Of a stretch of 64,000 bases of DNA, positions 29,777 to 38,453 are shown piece after piece (position 1 is the first letter of the stretch; each line of letters opens with the position of its first letter). The notes under the pieces were generated by a model. That model made no database searches. It was not told the origin of the DNA and saw only the letters and a list, made by a program, of their open reading frames with translations. Origin of the DNA: Bacillus nitratireducens. GTDB lineage: Bacteria; Bacillota; Bacilli; Bacillales; Bacillaceae_G. The translations under genes were made by a program, and so were the position numbers. Where the stretch lies: assembly GCF_001884135.1 (NCBI RefSeq), contig NZ_MAOC01000008.1, positions 85,784 to 149,783 of the forward strand. The letters are read 5' to 3'.

Positions 29777-29805
29777 ATTATAATATTGCATAATTATAAA
29801 GTCAA
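29777..29805 (-). promoter_or_regulatory. argC promoter overlapped by an ARG-box-like sequence
   Basis: Minus strand: TTGACT (-35, 29800-29805), 17-base spacer, TATAAT (-10, 29777-29782). The spacer contains TTTATAATTATGCAAT, close to the TNATAATTATNCA pattern bound by ArgR/AhrC, so arginine-bound repressor would occlude the promoter. Promoter clear; operator inferred. Confidence 0.65.
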
Positions 29806-29963
29806 TTAAATATTTATAATTTTTAAAAACTTCGAAATATTAATTCCACTACGAAAGCAATATATACGAGTGGATTTTTATACAAAAACAGTGCATATTA
29901 GTATTTTCATTTCACTTCAAGTACAATAAAACAATACATGTATACATACAGGCGGGGAAAAAC

Positions 29964-30149
29964 ATGAATAAAAAATTAATTGAGAAAATGATTATAAAAA
30001 GTTTTCGGCAATATCAATGTAATCATGTTTCAAAAGAGGATCAGGAAATGCTAATTAAACATATTCAAATGATAATTCATTCAAATACTGAAATTGATGT
30101 ATACGAGGCTGTTGAGGATATCGTTTACGATTATGTGACTGGAAAATAA
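29964..30149 (+). CDS. yqzH: YqzH-like small protein
   Basis: 61-residue helical cytosolic protein (KLIEKMIIKSFRQYQ at the N-terminus, DVYEAVEDIVYDYVTGK at the C-terminus). Size, sequence and position next to yqjQ match B. subtilis YqzH as I recall it. GGCGGGGAA precedes the ATG. Function unknown. It shares a terminator with the convergent yqjQ. Confidence 0.75.
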   Translation: MNKKLIEKMIIKSFRQYQCNHVSKEDQEMLIKHIQMIIHSNTEIDVYEAVEDIVYDYVTGK

Positions 30150-30187
30150 AAAATAGGAGATTTCCATATGGAAATCTCCTATTTTTT
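30149..30187. terminator. Bidirectional terminator yqzH/yqjQ
   Basis: AAAATAGGAGATTTCC/GGAAATCTCCTATTTT perfect stem with an ATAT loop. Confidence 0.88.
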
Positions 30188-30973
30188 ACTTAATGATTTG
30201 CCTGCAACTCGTTCAAATAAACCTGGGAATAATGCGTAGAGCTTTGGCCCCATTCCCATCCACTTCGGCAAGTTCACTTCACGTTTTTTCGTTTGCATCG
30301 CCTTTACGATTTGTTCTGCTACATATGTTGGTTTTAACATGTAACGTCCCATATTTTTTACGTATGTACCTGATTGATCGGCTATTTCAAAAAAGTTCGT
30401 ATCTATCGGTCCTGGATTAATTGCTGTTACAAAAACATTTGTATTAGATAACTCCATGCGTAAACTATTCGTAAATCCTAATACAGCGTGTTTTGTTGCT
30501 GCATAAGCACTCGACTTCGGAGTTGCAATTTTTCCAGCTAATGAAGCAATGTTAATAATTTGCCCTTCGTTCTTTTTTACCATATAAGGTAATACCGCTT
30601 TCGTACAAGCTACTAATCCAAATACGTTTACTTGAAACATATCCTTTACTTCATCCATTGATGCATCTTCAAACGTTTTAAAAATACCAAATCCCGCATT
30701 GTTTACCAATATATCAATACGTCCTACTTCTTGTAATACCTTTGAAAAAACAGATTGTACTTTCGTTTCTTCACTTACATCTAATACATAGTAATAGCAA
30801 GGCGTATTATAAGTTGCTTTAATTTTGTCTGCTAATGCTTGTAGCTTCTCTTCTGTTCGAGCCATTAATACCGGCGTCGCCCCTTGCTCCGCAACCTGCA
30901 TTGCAACTTGCTCCCCAATTCCACTAGAAGCACCTGTAATGACGATTACCTTTTCTTGTAAACGTCCAGTCAT
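30179..30973 (-). CDS. yqjQ: Short-chain dehydrogenase/reductase YqjQ
   Basis: 264-residue classical SDR: cofactor motif TGASSGIGE (about 14-22), NNAGFG (about 88-93), and catalytic Ser/Tyr/Lys as SLAGKIATPKSSAYAATKHA (Tyr and Lys in YAATK, about 153-157). Substrate unknown. ATG at 30971-30973 follows TAGGTGACAG; a GTG three codons upstream is less well placed. It lies 9 bases after yqjP, so both are probably co-transcribed, as in B. subtilis. Confidence 0.9.
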   Translation of the reverse strand: MTGRLQEKVIVITGASSGIGEQVAMQVAEQGATPVLMARTEEKLQALADKIKATYNTPCYYYVLDVSEETKVQSVFSKVLQEVGRIDILVNNAGFGIFKTFEDASMDEVKDMFQVNVFGLVACTKAVLPYMVKKNEGQIINIASLAGKIATPKSSAYAATKHAVLGFTNSLRMELSNTNVFVTAINPGPIDTNFFEIADQSGTYVKNMGRYMLKPTYVAEQIVKAMQTKKREVNLPKWMGMGPKLYALFPGLFERVAGKSLSKK

Positions 30974-30982
30974 TGCTGTCAC

Positions 30983-31936
30983 CTACTTTGCATAATAAAT
31001 CCATTGTTGTGAAGATTCATCAATCATCACTTGTTGATTATATGCTAAAAAGTCTAATTGTCCAACAGTTTCTGAGATAGTAAGTGGCAATTGCTCTTTA
31101 TATAATACCGGAAATAATTTTACACATACTTCAAATGCTGTCATTGGCTTTTCCTTTAATAGCTCCAGCACTTTAAAAGCTCGTGTCTCTTGCTTTTGTA
31201 ATCTTGTTTCAATAAGTTGTTTCACATTCAGAACATCTTCCCCATGCCCGGATAAAATACGTGAAATATTCATTTCACTTAAACGTTTTAACGTTTGATT
31301 GTACTGCAATAAAGGACGCGCTCTTTCTGTTTGACCTTCATATGGTGGTTCTAATATTGGATTTGAAGAAATATGACTAATGAGAGCATCCCCACCAATT
31401 AATATTCCATCTGATTCTCTATATAATGAAATATGAGTGGAAGCATGACCTGGGGTTTCAATCACTGTAAATCCAGGTAACGAATCTATACGATCTCCCT
31501 CTCTCACAGTATGTGTTAACGACCTATTACAAGAATATTTAAGTGTCTTCGTCGTCAATAACGCCTCACCATTCAAAAATGCTGCTGGAACGCCGAACTG
31601 CAAGGCCGTCTCTTTAAAAAATTCATGATACCTCTTTAAAAATTCGGCATTCTGCGTGATCCACGGTTCATTCCAAGGATGTCCAATAATCTTTGTTTTT
31701 TCAGAAAATGTATTTAAAAGTCCACAATGATCCGCATGGTGATGCGTAATCACTACTGTTTTAATATCTTCTATCTTATACCCTAATGCACCTAATTGAC
31801 TTTCTAGTGCCTGCTTTGCTTCTTCTGTATTTGTCCCTGTATCAATTAACGTTAATGTTTCTCCCTCAACTAAAAACACGTTCACTGTCTCAACTGCAAA
31901 TGGAACAGGAATCTCCATTCGATGAATCGCCGTCAT
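30983..31936 (-). CDS. yqjP: Metallo-beta-lactamase-fold hydrolase YqjP
   Basis: 317 residues with the MBL motif THHHADHCG (about 72-80), later metal ligands in ETPGHASTH and GGDAL, and a SGHGED segment. A helical C-terminal extension is shared by LACTB2-like members. ATG 31934-31936 is chosen because AGGGGGGCTAAGC lies directly upstream; the frame is open to 31966 without a better site. A hydrolase of unknown substrate (glyoxalase II-like), probably cytosolic. Upstream of yqjQ in an operon. Confidence 0.88.
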   Translation of the reverse strand: MTAIHRMEIPVPFAVETVNVFLVEGETLTLIDTGTNTEEAKQALESQLGALGYKIEDIKTVVITHHHADHCGLLNTFSEKTKIIGHPWNEPWITQNAEFLKRYHEFFKETALQFGVPAAFLNGEALLTTKTLKYSCNRSLTHTVREGDRIDSLPGFTVIETPGHASTHISLYRESDGILIGGDALISHISSNPILEPPYEGQTERARPLLQYNQTLKRLSEMNISRILSGHGEDVLNVKQLIETRLQKQETRAFKVLELLKEKPMTAFEVCVKLFPVLYKEQLPLTISETVGQLDFLAYNQQVMIDESSQQWIYYAK

Positions 31937-32101
31937 GCTTAGCCCCCCTGTCTTTTTCCGGTTCAAAAATGAATACCTCTTCAGTTTACAACTTCCCTAT
32001 AAATTTGTCATTATTTTCAGATAAAAAGAGGTGTTTTCCGTAAAAAAACGAATGTATGTACATTTATAAGCATTTCTAACCAAATTTAAAGGAGGAACAT
32101 C

Positions 32102-32941
32102 ATGTCTATTCAAAACATTTCCTTTCTCGGTGCAGGCTCTATTGCCGAAGCGATTATTGGTGGTTTATTAAACGCAAATGTTGTTAAAGGGGAACATATT
32201 ACTGTAAGTAATCGTTCTAACGAGACCAGATTACAGGAGTTACATACAAAATACGGTGTTAAAGGTACACATAATAAAAAGGAATTACTTGCTGATGCAA
32301 ATATTCTTTTTCTAGCTATGAAGCCAAAAGATGTCGCAGAAGCGATGATTCCTCTTAAAGAATACATACATAATGACTTGCTTATTATTTCGTTATTAGC
32401 AGGTGTTTCTACTCATTCAATTAGAAACCTACTTCAAAAAGACGTTCCGATTATTCGTGCAATGCCAAATACATCTGCGGCCATTTTAAAATCCGCTACC
32501 GCTATCTCACCTTCAGAACACACAACGGAGGAACATATTCGCATTGCAACATCGTTATTTGAAACGATTGGTCTCGTCTCTGTTGTAGAAGAAGAAGATA
32601 TGCATGCTGTCACTGCATTATCCGGGAGTGGACCAGCTTATATTTATTACGTAGTAGAGGCGATGGAAGAGGCCGCAAAAAAAATTGGTTTAAAGGAAGA
32701 TGTCGCAAAATCACTTATTCTTCAGACGATGATTGGCGCTGCTGAAATGCTAAAAGCAAGCGAAAAACATCCTTCTATTTTGCGAAAAGAAATTACTTCT
32801 CCTGGTGGAACAACTGAAGCAGGTATTGAAGTGTTACAGGAGCATGATTTTCAACAAACATTAATTTCCTGTATTACACAAGCAACGAAACGATCACACG
32901 ATCTCGGAAAAACATTAGAAAAAATAGCAAAAGAAAAATAA
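32102..32941 (+). CDS. proC: Pyrroline-5-carboxylate reductase
   Basis: 279 residues: NAD(P)-binding FLGAGSIAEAIIGGLL (about 8-23), RAMPNTSAAI (about 119-128) and the C-terminal substrate-binding ALSGSGPAYIYYVVEAM (about 175-191) plus SPGGTTEAGI. Final step of proline synthesis. B. subtilis proI occupies the same neighbourhood. AAAGGAGGAAC precedes the ATG. Monocistronic, with a bidirectional terminator. Confidence 0.96.
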   Translation: MSIQNISFLGAGSIAEAIIGGLLNANVVKGEHITVSNRSNETRLQELHTKYGVKGTHNKKELLADANILFLAMKPKDVAEAMIPLKEYIHNDLLIISLLAGVSTHSIRNLLQKDVPIIRAMPNTSAAILKSATAISPSEHTTEEHIRIATSLFETIGLVSVVEEEDMHAVTALSGSGPAYIYYVVEAMEEAAKKIGLKEDVAKSLILQTMIGAAEMLKASEKHPSILRKEITSPGGTTEAGIEVLQEHDFQQTLISCITQATKRSHDLGKTLEKIAKEK

Positions 32942-32977
32942 AAAACGGAGCTCAACTTTATTTGAGCTCCGTTTTTA
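32941..32977. terminator. Bidirectional terminator proC/sdaAA
   Basis: AAAAACGGAGCTCAA/TTGAGCTCCGTTTTT with a 6-base loop. Confidence 0.88.
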
Positions 32978-32998
32978 CTTTAATCATATGATATGCTT

Positions 32999-33877
32999 TT
33001 ATTTATTACTCTTACCAAAAATCTCTTCTTGCAAACGACGACCTGTCGGTGTTGCTGCAAGTCCACCTTCTGCTGTTTCACGAAGTGCTACTGGCATCGA
33101 TTGTCCAATTCTAAACATCGCCTCAATGACTTCATCACATGGAATTGTACTAGTTACACCAGCTAATGATAAATCAGCTGAAATCATGGCATTCGCAGCT
33201 CCTGCTGCATTACGTTTTACACAAGGTACTTCTACAAGCCCTGCAACAGGATCACATACTAAACCAAGCATATTCTTTAATGAAATCGCCATCGCTGTAG
33301 CTGCTTGATCTTGTGTTCCACCAGCCATCTCAACTGCTGCCGCTGCTGCCATTCCACTTGCTGAACCTACTTCAGCTTGGCAACCTCCAGCCGCGCCGGA
33401 AATACAAGCATTATTCGCAACAACCATACCGAAAGCTCCTGCTGTAAATAAAAATTCAATCATTTCTTCGCGTGTCGGCTGTAATTTTTCTCGCAGTGCA
33501 AACAGTACACCTGGCACTGTTCCAGCAGATCCTGCTGTTGGTGTTGCACAAATGATTCCCATCGCCGCATTTACTTCATTTGTTGCGACAGCTTTACTCA
33601 CTGCGTCCAAAATCGTATCTCCAGATAAGCCTTTTCCACTCTGCCTATACGCTTGGACTTTCACAGCATCCCCGCCAGTTAAACCAGTTGGTGATTTTAC
33701 ACCACGAATACCGCGTTCTACTGCTTGTTCCATCACGACTAAGTTCTTTTCCATTCCAGCAATTACTTCTTCACGTGTGATACTTCTTGTTTCCATTTCA
33801 CATTGAATCATAATTTCTGCGATTTTTACATTTTGCTCTTTAGCTTGCGCCACTAGTTCCGCTGCGTTCCGAAACAT
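32999..33877 (-). CDS. sdaAA: L-serine dehydratase, alpha subunit
   Basis: 292 residues with the Cys ligands of the oxygen-labile 4Fe-4S cluster spread as in the SDH alpha family (NNACISGAAGGCQAEVGSAS about 125-144, GLVCDPVAGLVEVPCVKRN about 192-210). It deaminates serine to pyruvate together with the beta subunit. ATG 33875-33877 follows GGGGGGACAC; the longer frame to 33895 would overlap sdaAB without a site. Second gene of sdaAB-sdaAA. Confidence 0.95.
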   Translation of the reverse strand: MFRNAAELVAQAKEQNVKIAEIMIQCEMETRSITREEVIAGMEKNLVVMEQAVERGIRGVKSPTGLTGGDAVKVQAYRQSGKGLSGDTILDAVSKAVATNEVNAAMGIICATPTAGSAGTVPGVLFALREKLQPTREEMIEFLFTAGAFGMVVANNACISGAAGGCQAEVGSASGMAAAAAVEMAGGTQDQAATAMAISLKNMLGLVCDPVAGLVEVPCVKRNAAGAANAMISADLSLAGVTSTIPCDEVIEAMFRIGQSMPVALRETAEGGLAATPTGRRLQEEIFGKSNK

Positions 33878-33895
33878 GGTGTGTCCCCCCTGCAA

Positions 33896-34555
33896 TTAAT
33901 CCATAATAGTTACTTGACAAATATTTTGTTGCCCATTTATTTCCGCGATTACTTCATCTGCTAATAATTCATCTGTTTCAATGACCATAAGCGCTCTTCT
34001 TCCTTTTTCTTTACGAGAAACACTCATTGTACTAATGTTAATCTCGTGTTTTGCAAGGATTGAAGCTACAGCTGCGATAGCACCGAAGCGATCGTTATTT
34101 ACAATAAGTAGCGCTGGACTCGTTCCTGATAGTTGAAGATCGAATCCATTTAATTCTACAACTTCGATTTTACCACCACCGATTGAACAAGCAACAACTT
34201 CAATTTCCTCTTCTCCTTTATACAGACGAATTTTCGCTGTATTTGGATGAGGAGCATTTGCATCTTCCTCAATGAATTCCACTTCAATTCCGCGTTCTTT
34301 TGCTATGTCTAGCGCCTCTGGAATACGTAAGTCATCTGTTTCAAATCCTAATATTCCACCGATTAGCGCTACATCCGTACCATGTCCTCGATACGTCTTT
34401 GCAAATGATCCATATAATGAAATGCTTACTCTTTCTGGTTCATGACGAAACAGCTGGCGAGCAACTTGCCCCATTCTTGCTGCGCCTGCTGTATGTGAAC
34501 TTGATGGACCAATCATAACTGGACCAATAATATCAAATACTGAGCGATACTTCAT
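33896..34555 (-). CDS. sdaAB: L-serine dehydratase, beta subunit
   Basis: 219 residues: the SDH beta signature SVFDIIGPVMIGPSSSHTAG near the N-terminus and a C-terminal ACT domain (about 145-218, LLIVNNDRFGAIAAVASILA). The ACT domain probably senses serine. Start at 34555 (second of two adjacent ATGs) is best spaced from GGGGGAG. Partner gene sdaAA follows after about 18 bases. Confidence 0.95.
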   Translation of the reverse strand: MKYRSVFDIIGPVMIGPSSSHTAGAARMGQVARQLFRHEPERVSISLYGSFAKTYRGHGTDVALIGGILGFETDDLRIPEALDIAKERGIEVEFIEEDANAPHPNTAKIRLYKGEEEIEVVACSIGGGKIEVVELNGFDLQLSGTSPALLIVNNDRFGAIAAVASILAKHEINISTMSVSRKEKGRRALMVIETDELLADEVIAEINGQQNICQVTIMD

Positions 34556-34599
34556 CATAACTCCCCCTAAACCTCTATGAAAAATTTTTTTACTATTCT

Positions 34600-34937
34600 A
34601 TTAAGCTACCGAATCGGTTGCTGTTCCAGTCATACCACGAATTTGTTCCGCTGTACGAATTGGATAGTTTTTGAATAACAGTGAAGCAATATATCCTGAA
34701 ATAATACCAGTTATCATAATAAATAAGAAACTTAGCATTACCTTCATTTAAAAATAATATAAGATAATCCACAATAAAGTCTGGTAGCAATCCAAAGTTT
34801 AACACAGAACCCCTTACAAGCATAGCATAAACAAGTGAAACTCCCATTGCTTTCATACCTTTTGGTGTTTTAAAGCTAAAAAGTGAAAAAAGACTTAGTA
34901 CAAATAATAGTAATATCCTTCCTATTATAATTTCCAT
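34600..34937 (-). pseudogene. Decayed PTS EIIC-like membrane transporter gene
   Basis: The frame from ATG 34937 starts like a PTS_EIIC-type protein (FSLFSFKTPKGMKAMG) and then jumps to LNFGLLPDFIVDYLILFLNE, missing most of the family's middle. After about residue 75 the sense shifts to another frame, which reads ITGIISGYIASLLFKNYPIR and TAEQIRGMTGTATDSVA before a stop near 34600. So it carries a large internal deletion and a frameshift. It lies upstream of and co-oriented with sdaAB. Not functional. Confidence 0.6.
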
Positions 34938-35262
34938 GTTGCTCTCTCACGATTTAGTCAACTTCACTTGTTACGACAAATGGCTAAAACGCATGTAGCC
35001 TACACTTAAATTATAATCTGCCCTCATTATAGCTTGTTTTTAATAAAACGCTTACTTTTAATGAATTTTAAAAGTTCTGAATAACAATCTGTTTTTGCTA
35101 TTTGTACCACTCGTATGTCGTCTGACTTATATAACAGTTTTTCTAAACAATCGGTCTTATGTATTTTTATCCTATCTCTTCACATCATTAAAACTTTCTG
35201 TTTCATCCAATATAAACATAAAATGATAACAGTTTTATTTTAAAATTTTTTTAGAAATAAAA
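34938..35262. other. AT-rich gap with a possible degenerate ORF
   Basis: No intact gene. On the minus strand 50 codons are open (35030-35179), reading DCLEKLLYKSDDIRVVQIAK and TDCYSELLKFIKSKRF. They are preceded by one in-frame TGA and an ATG (about 35206) without a ribosome binding site. It may be the tail of a lost gene upstream of the EIIC remnant. Confidence 0.3.
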
Positions 35263-35292
35263 AAATGGCAACCTTTCGTCACCATTTTTTTA
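35262..35292 (-). terminator. Terminator after rnz
   Basis: Minus strand AAAAATGGTGAC/GTTGCCATTTTT (two G-U pairs) with a GAAAG loop and T run. Confidence 0.7.
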
Positions 35293-35300
35293 CGCCATTA

Positions 35301-36224
35301 TTATCTTTCTACTGGAAATGTTTTCAAGTCCGTAGCTATTTCTGTATTAGAAAATAGCTCTCTTGCCTCTTTCCATAATTCCTTATATGTATCTCCTTGA
35401 TAACGAGAACTAATATGAGTCAATATTAAGCGTTTTGCATTTGCCTGTAGTGCAATACTCGCAGCTTGCTTAGATGTGGAATGAAAATAATCGTACGCTT
35501 GTTGTTCATCTTCTGCCGCAAAAGTTGCCTCATGAACAAGTACGTCAGCGTCTTGTGCCAGCTCTCTACTCGCTTCACAATATCTTGTATCACCTAAAAT
35601 AGTAATGATTCTTCCCTTTTGAGGCGGACCAATAAAGTCTTTTCCATTTAGTATCGTACCATTTTCTAATTCAACTACTTCTCCATCTTTTAAACGTTTA
35701 AAGAGTGGACCGGGTTTCACACCCATCTCCAGCAGCTTATCGACTAAAAGAGCACCTTGTATATCTTTCTCTACAATACGATATCCGAAACATTCGATTC
35801 CATGTGATAACCTTTTTGTTTCTACATAGAATTCATTATCCTCAAACACAGTACCTTCTTCCGTTATCTCAACGATTTCAAGTGGATATTTCACATGTGT
35901 CGTACTTACTGATAATGCTACTTCAATAAATTGTTTAATTCCTTTTGGTCCGTACACCGTTAACGTTGTTGTTCCACCTTGAAACGAACGACTTCCTAAT
36001 AAACCAGGCAACCCAAAAATATGATCGCCATGTAAATGCGTAATAAATATTTTTTCAATGCGTCTTGGGCGCACAGATGTATGTAAAATTTGATGCTGAG
36101 TCGCTTCACCACAGTCAAATAACCAAGTCTGTCCTCGTTCTTCTAACAATTGCAAAGCAATTGCTGAAACGTTCCTTCCTTTCGAAGGAACACCTGCACC
36201 AGTTCCTAAAAATACAAATTCCAC
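35301..36224 (-). CDS. rnz: Ribonuclease Z (tRNA 3'-processing endonuclease)
   Basis: 307 residues, the short-form tRNase [15 protein letters not shown] at the N-terminus, the zinc motif [13 protein letters not shown] (about 62-74), TILGDTRYC with the metal-bridging Asp, and LTHISSRY near the C-terminus. It cleaves the 3' trailer of CCA-less tRNA precursors. Start is GTG (36222-36224) after GGAGGAAAG. Same family and neighbourhood as B. subtilis yqjK/rnz. Confidence 0.95.
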   Translation of the reverse strand: MEFVFLGTGAGVPSKGRNVSAIALQLLEERGQTWLFDCGEATQHQILHTSVRPRRIEKIFITHLHGDHIFGLPGLLGSRSFQGGTTTLTVYGPKGIKQFIEVALSVSTTHVKYPLEIVEITEEGTVFEDNEFYVETKRLSHGIECFGYRIVEKDIQGALLVDKLLEMGVKPGPLFKRLKDGEVVELENGTILNGKDFIGPPQKGRIITILGDTRYCEASRELAQDADVLVHEATFAAEDEQQAYDYFHSTSKQAASIALQANAKRLILTHISSRYQGDTYKELWKEARELFSNTEIATDLKTFPVER

Positions 36225-36413
36225 TTTCTTTCCTCCAGCTCTTTATATAATCTATCTCTCATCTTACGGAATGTTATTTCAAATGGCAAATTGAATATGC
36301 ATAACCAATCATCTAGACAACTATATAACACGAACATTACACTTAAAAAACTTAGCAATCGTTCGTGTTTTATGTTAAAATGATTATACTACATTTTAAG
36401 GGAGCGTTTTATT

Positions 36414-36665
36414 ATGAAAGAAGCATTTCGTTTACAAACTGATTTTTCATCTTCATTTGATCGCTGGGTAAGTTCTTTCGTGTCTGACCACCCAGCACAA
36501 TTAGAATGGACGACTTTGAAAGAATTAATCCATGAATATACAACAACACATACAAATGATTCGTTACCAACATATATTTCTTCAGCTTTAACATATTACG
36601 CACAACGCGTTTCAACAACAAACAGTTCAGAAATTGTTATTTTTGAAAATGATACAATCTCATAA
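36414..36665 (+). CDS. Small conserved protein of unknown function
   Basis: 83 residues, no signal peptide or membrane span, Ser/Thr-rich (EYTTTHTNDSLPTYISSALTY near the middle). AAGGGAGCG precedes the ATG, and a clear terminator follows, so it is likely a real single gene. Upstream, an ACACGAAC/GTTCGTGT inverted repeat (about 36330-36373) precedes a TTAAAATGATTATACT promoter-like stretch. I do not recognise the family; B. subtilis has a small gene (yqzJ) at about this position. Confidence 0.65.
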   Translation: MKEAFRLQTDFSSSFDRWVSSFVSDHPAQLEWTTLKELIHEYTTTHTNDSLPTYISSALTYYAQRVSTTNSSEIVIFENDTIS

Positions 36666-36673
36666 TCTATAAT

Positions 36674-36702
36674 AAAAAGCACTGTAATCAGTGCTTTTTA
36701 TT
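36674..36702 (+). terminator. Rho-independent terminator
   Basis: AAAAAGCACTG/CAGTGCTTTTT with a TAAT loop. Confidence 0.8.
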
Positions 36703-36819
36703 TATATCCATACCTTTTGTTTTAACTTGGCATGAACCCGAAAAAGGATTTGACCGCTTCTAAGCATGGTTGAATTCTCTCTTCCATCTAAAAAAGAAAA
36801 GTTAAATCCATGACACCTT

Positions 36820-38058
36820 CTACATAAACTTATTCTCTAATTTTTGTTGAAACGACTTTTCTTGCTTACGCAATAATTGGCTACCTCGTTGTAAAAGTGG
36901 CGTTCCATACTTATCATTAATTTGATCAATGACAGCAAGTAGCGGCTCTTCTTTCGCATCTTTTTCAAATGAAAACAAATCTAATTGTTTCACCGATTCT
37001 GTTTTCCACTCTATTTCAGTAGCCGTAACACCTAACAGGCGAACAGAATCACCATCCCAATGTTGCTTCCATAAACGTGATGCCGCTTGAAAAATATCAC
37101 GTTCTTCCCAAATTGCATTTTTCAATTGCTTACTCCGTGTAACCGTCCGCCTATCATGGTATTTAATCATAATTTGAATGTTATAACTAACAAGCGTTCG
37201 TTTTTGTAGCCTTTTGCTTACTGATTTCGATAATCTGTCTAACATATCAAGTAATTCTTTTTCTTCGTCCATATCCTTTGAAAAAGTCATCGAATTACCA
37301 ACGCTTTTATGCTGTCCTATTTGATCCGGATCAACTTCCCTATCATCCATACCTTTTGCCCGCTGTTGTAAATCAACACCGTGCTTTCCAATTTTAGCGC
37401 GAATGATATGTTCGTTTCCTTTTGCTAACTGCTCAATTGTTTGTATATGAATATCATTTAATTTTTCAGCTGTTTTTTCTCCAATTCCATGCATTGCTCC
37501 AACTGGAAGTGGCCAAATCATTTCTGGAATATCTCGTTTTCGAAGCACGGTAATACCGAGAGGTTTTTTCATATCAGAAGCTGTTTTTGCTAGGAAAAGG
37601 TTTGGAGCAATTCCGATGCTACACGGAAGCTGTAACTCTGTTAATAACGCCCCTTGAATCATCTTCGCTATTTCAAGGGGCGTACCGAGCGCATAGCAAT
37701 CTGTAATATCTAAATACCCTTCATCTATAGAAACCGGTTGTATTTTTTCTGTAAAACGGGAAAGAATTTGAAACATTTGAAATGAAGCTTCTCGATATAA
37801 TGTAAAATTAGGACGCCTCACAACTAATTGCGGACATAATCGCTTTGCTTCCCATAAGGGCATCGTCGTACGTATTCCATATTCTCTCGCCTCATAACTA
37901 CATGTTATGATAATCCCTTTTCGCTCTTTTTCATTCCCGGCAATCGCTAATGGCTTTCCTTGTAATGATGGGTCATGAGCAATTTCAACAGATGCGAAAA
38001 AACAATTCATATCTACATGTAAAATAACACGACCATTTTTCGGATACATTTCTCGCAT
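36820..38058 (-). CDS. dinB: Y-family DNA polymerase IV (DinB/PolY1)
   Basis: 412 residues: N-terminal metal site VDMNCFFASVE, fingers residues SYEAREYGIRTTMPLWEA, and the second catalytic motif SIDEGYLDIT (about 104-113). A helix-hairpin-helix region (MHGIGEKTAEKL) and a little-finger domain follow. The extreme C-terminus QLDLFSF is a beta-clamp-binding-like motif. Translesion synthesis. ATG 38058 has GAGGGG 8 bases upstream; a GTG three codons earlier is too close to it. Preceded by a LexA-type box. Equivalent to B. subtilis yqjH (polYA). Confidence 0.93.
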   Translation of the reverse strand: MREMYPKNGRVILHVDMNCFFASVEIAHDPSLQGKPLAIAGNEKERKGIIITCSYEAREYGIRTTMPLWEAKRLCPQLVVRRPNFTLYREASFQMFQILSRFTEKIQPVSIDEGYLDITDCYALGTPLEIAKMIQGALLTELQLPCSIGIAPNLFLAKTASDMKKPLGITVLRKRDIPEMIWPLPVGAMHGIGEKTAEKLNDIHIQTIEQLAKGNEHIIRAKIGKHGVDLQQRAKGMDDREVDPDQIGQHKSVGNSMTFSKDMDEEKELLDMLDRLSKSVSKRLQKRTLVSYNIQIMIKYHDRRTVTRSKQLKNAIWEERDIFQAASRLWKQHWDGDSVRLLGVTATEIEWKTESVKQLDLFSFEKDAKEEPLLAVIDQINDKYGTPLLQRGSQLLRKQEKSFQQKLENKFM

Positions 38059-38075
38059 ACTACTCACCCCTCAAA

Positions 38076-38087
38076 GAACATTTGTTC
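38076..38087 (-). promoter_or_regulatory. LexA (DinR) SOS box upstream of dinB
   Basis: GAACATTTGTTC, a perfect GAAC-N4-GTTC palindrome, lies 17 bases before the dinB start and directly downstream of a minus-strand TATAAT. This is the Bacillus SOS operator pattern. Confidence 0.75.
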
Positions 38088-38200
38088 TTTCATTATATCA
38101 AATTTCTTTACACGTTATAATAATTATTGGCTTTTCTCTATCTATTTTTTGTTATACTGTATGTAACAAATGGATATTATTGTAAAGGAGATGAATCGTT

Positions 38201-38407
38201 ATGAAACAACATAATAAACTCAATTATGTATTTATTATTATTATAGTAATCCTTGCAATTAATTATTTGTTACTTCCCCTTTTTAACATTAACATTTACG
38301 CTTTAGGAATCTTCTCTCATTTCATACGTTTTACAACAACTTATGTACTTCCGTGGGTCTTCTTATATTGGCTTATCCGCCTTGTGAAAGCAATTGAATC
38401 AAAATAA
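38201..38407 (+). CDS. Small two-span membrane protein
   Basis: 68 residues with two hydrophobic helices (about residues 9-28 and 44-62) and a short basic N-terminus. AAAGGAGATG precedes the ATG, and it ends in a terminator shared with yqjE. No family recognised. Probably an orphan integral membrane protein. Confidence 0.65.
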   Translation: MKQHNKLNYVFIIIIVILAINYLLLPLFNINIYALGIFSHFIRFTTTYVLPWVFLYWLIRLVKAIESK

Positions 38408-38449
38408 AAAAAGACGTGTAAACCATAATTGGTTCACACGTCTTTTTTA
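38406..38449. terminator. Bidirectional terminator
   Basis: AAAAAAGACGTGT(aa)ACC/GGT(tc)ACACGTCTTTTTT, between convergent genes. Confidence 0.8.
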
Positions 38450-38453
38450 TTAC

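Noticed and set aside
36720-36819. Protein-like short frames just after dinB
   Set aside because: Two different frames look equally plausible (about 20-30 codons each) and neither has a ribosome binding site; most likely 3' untranslated sequence.
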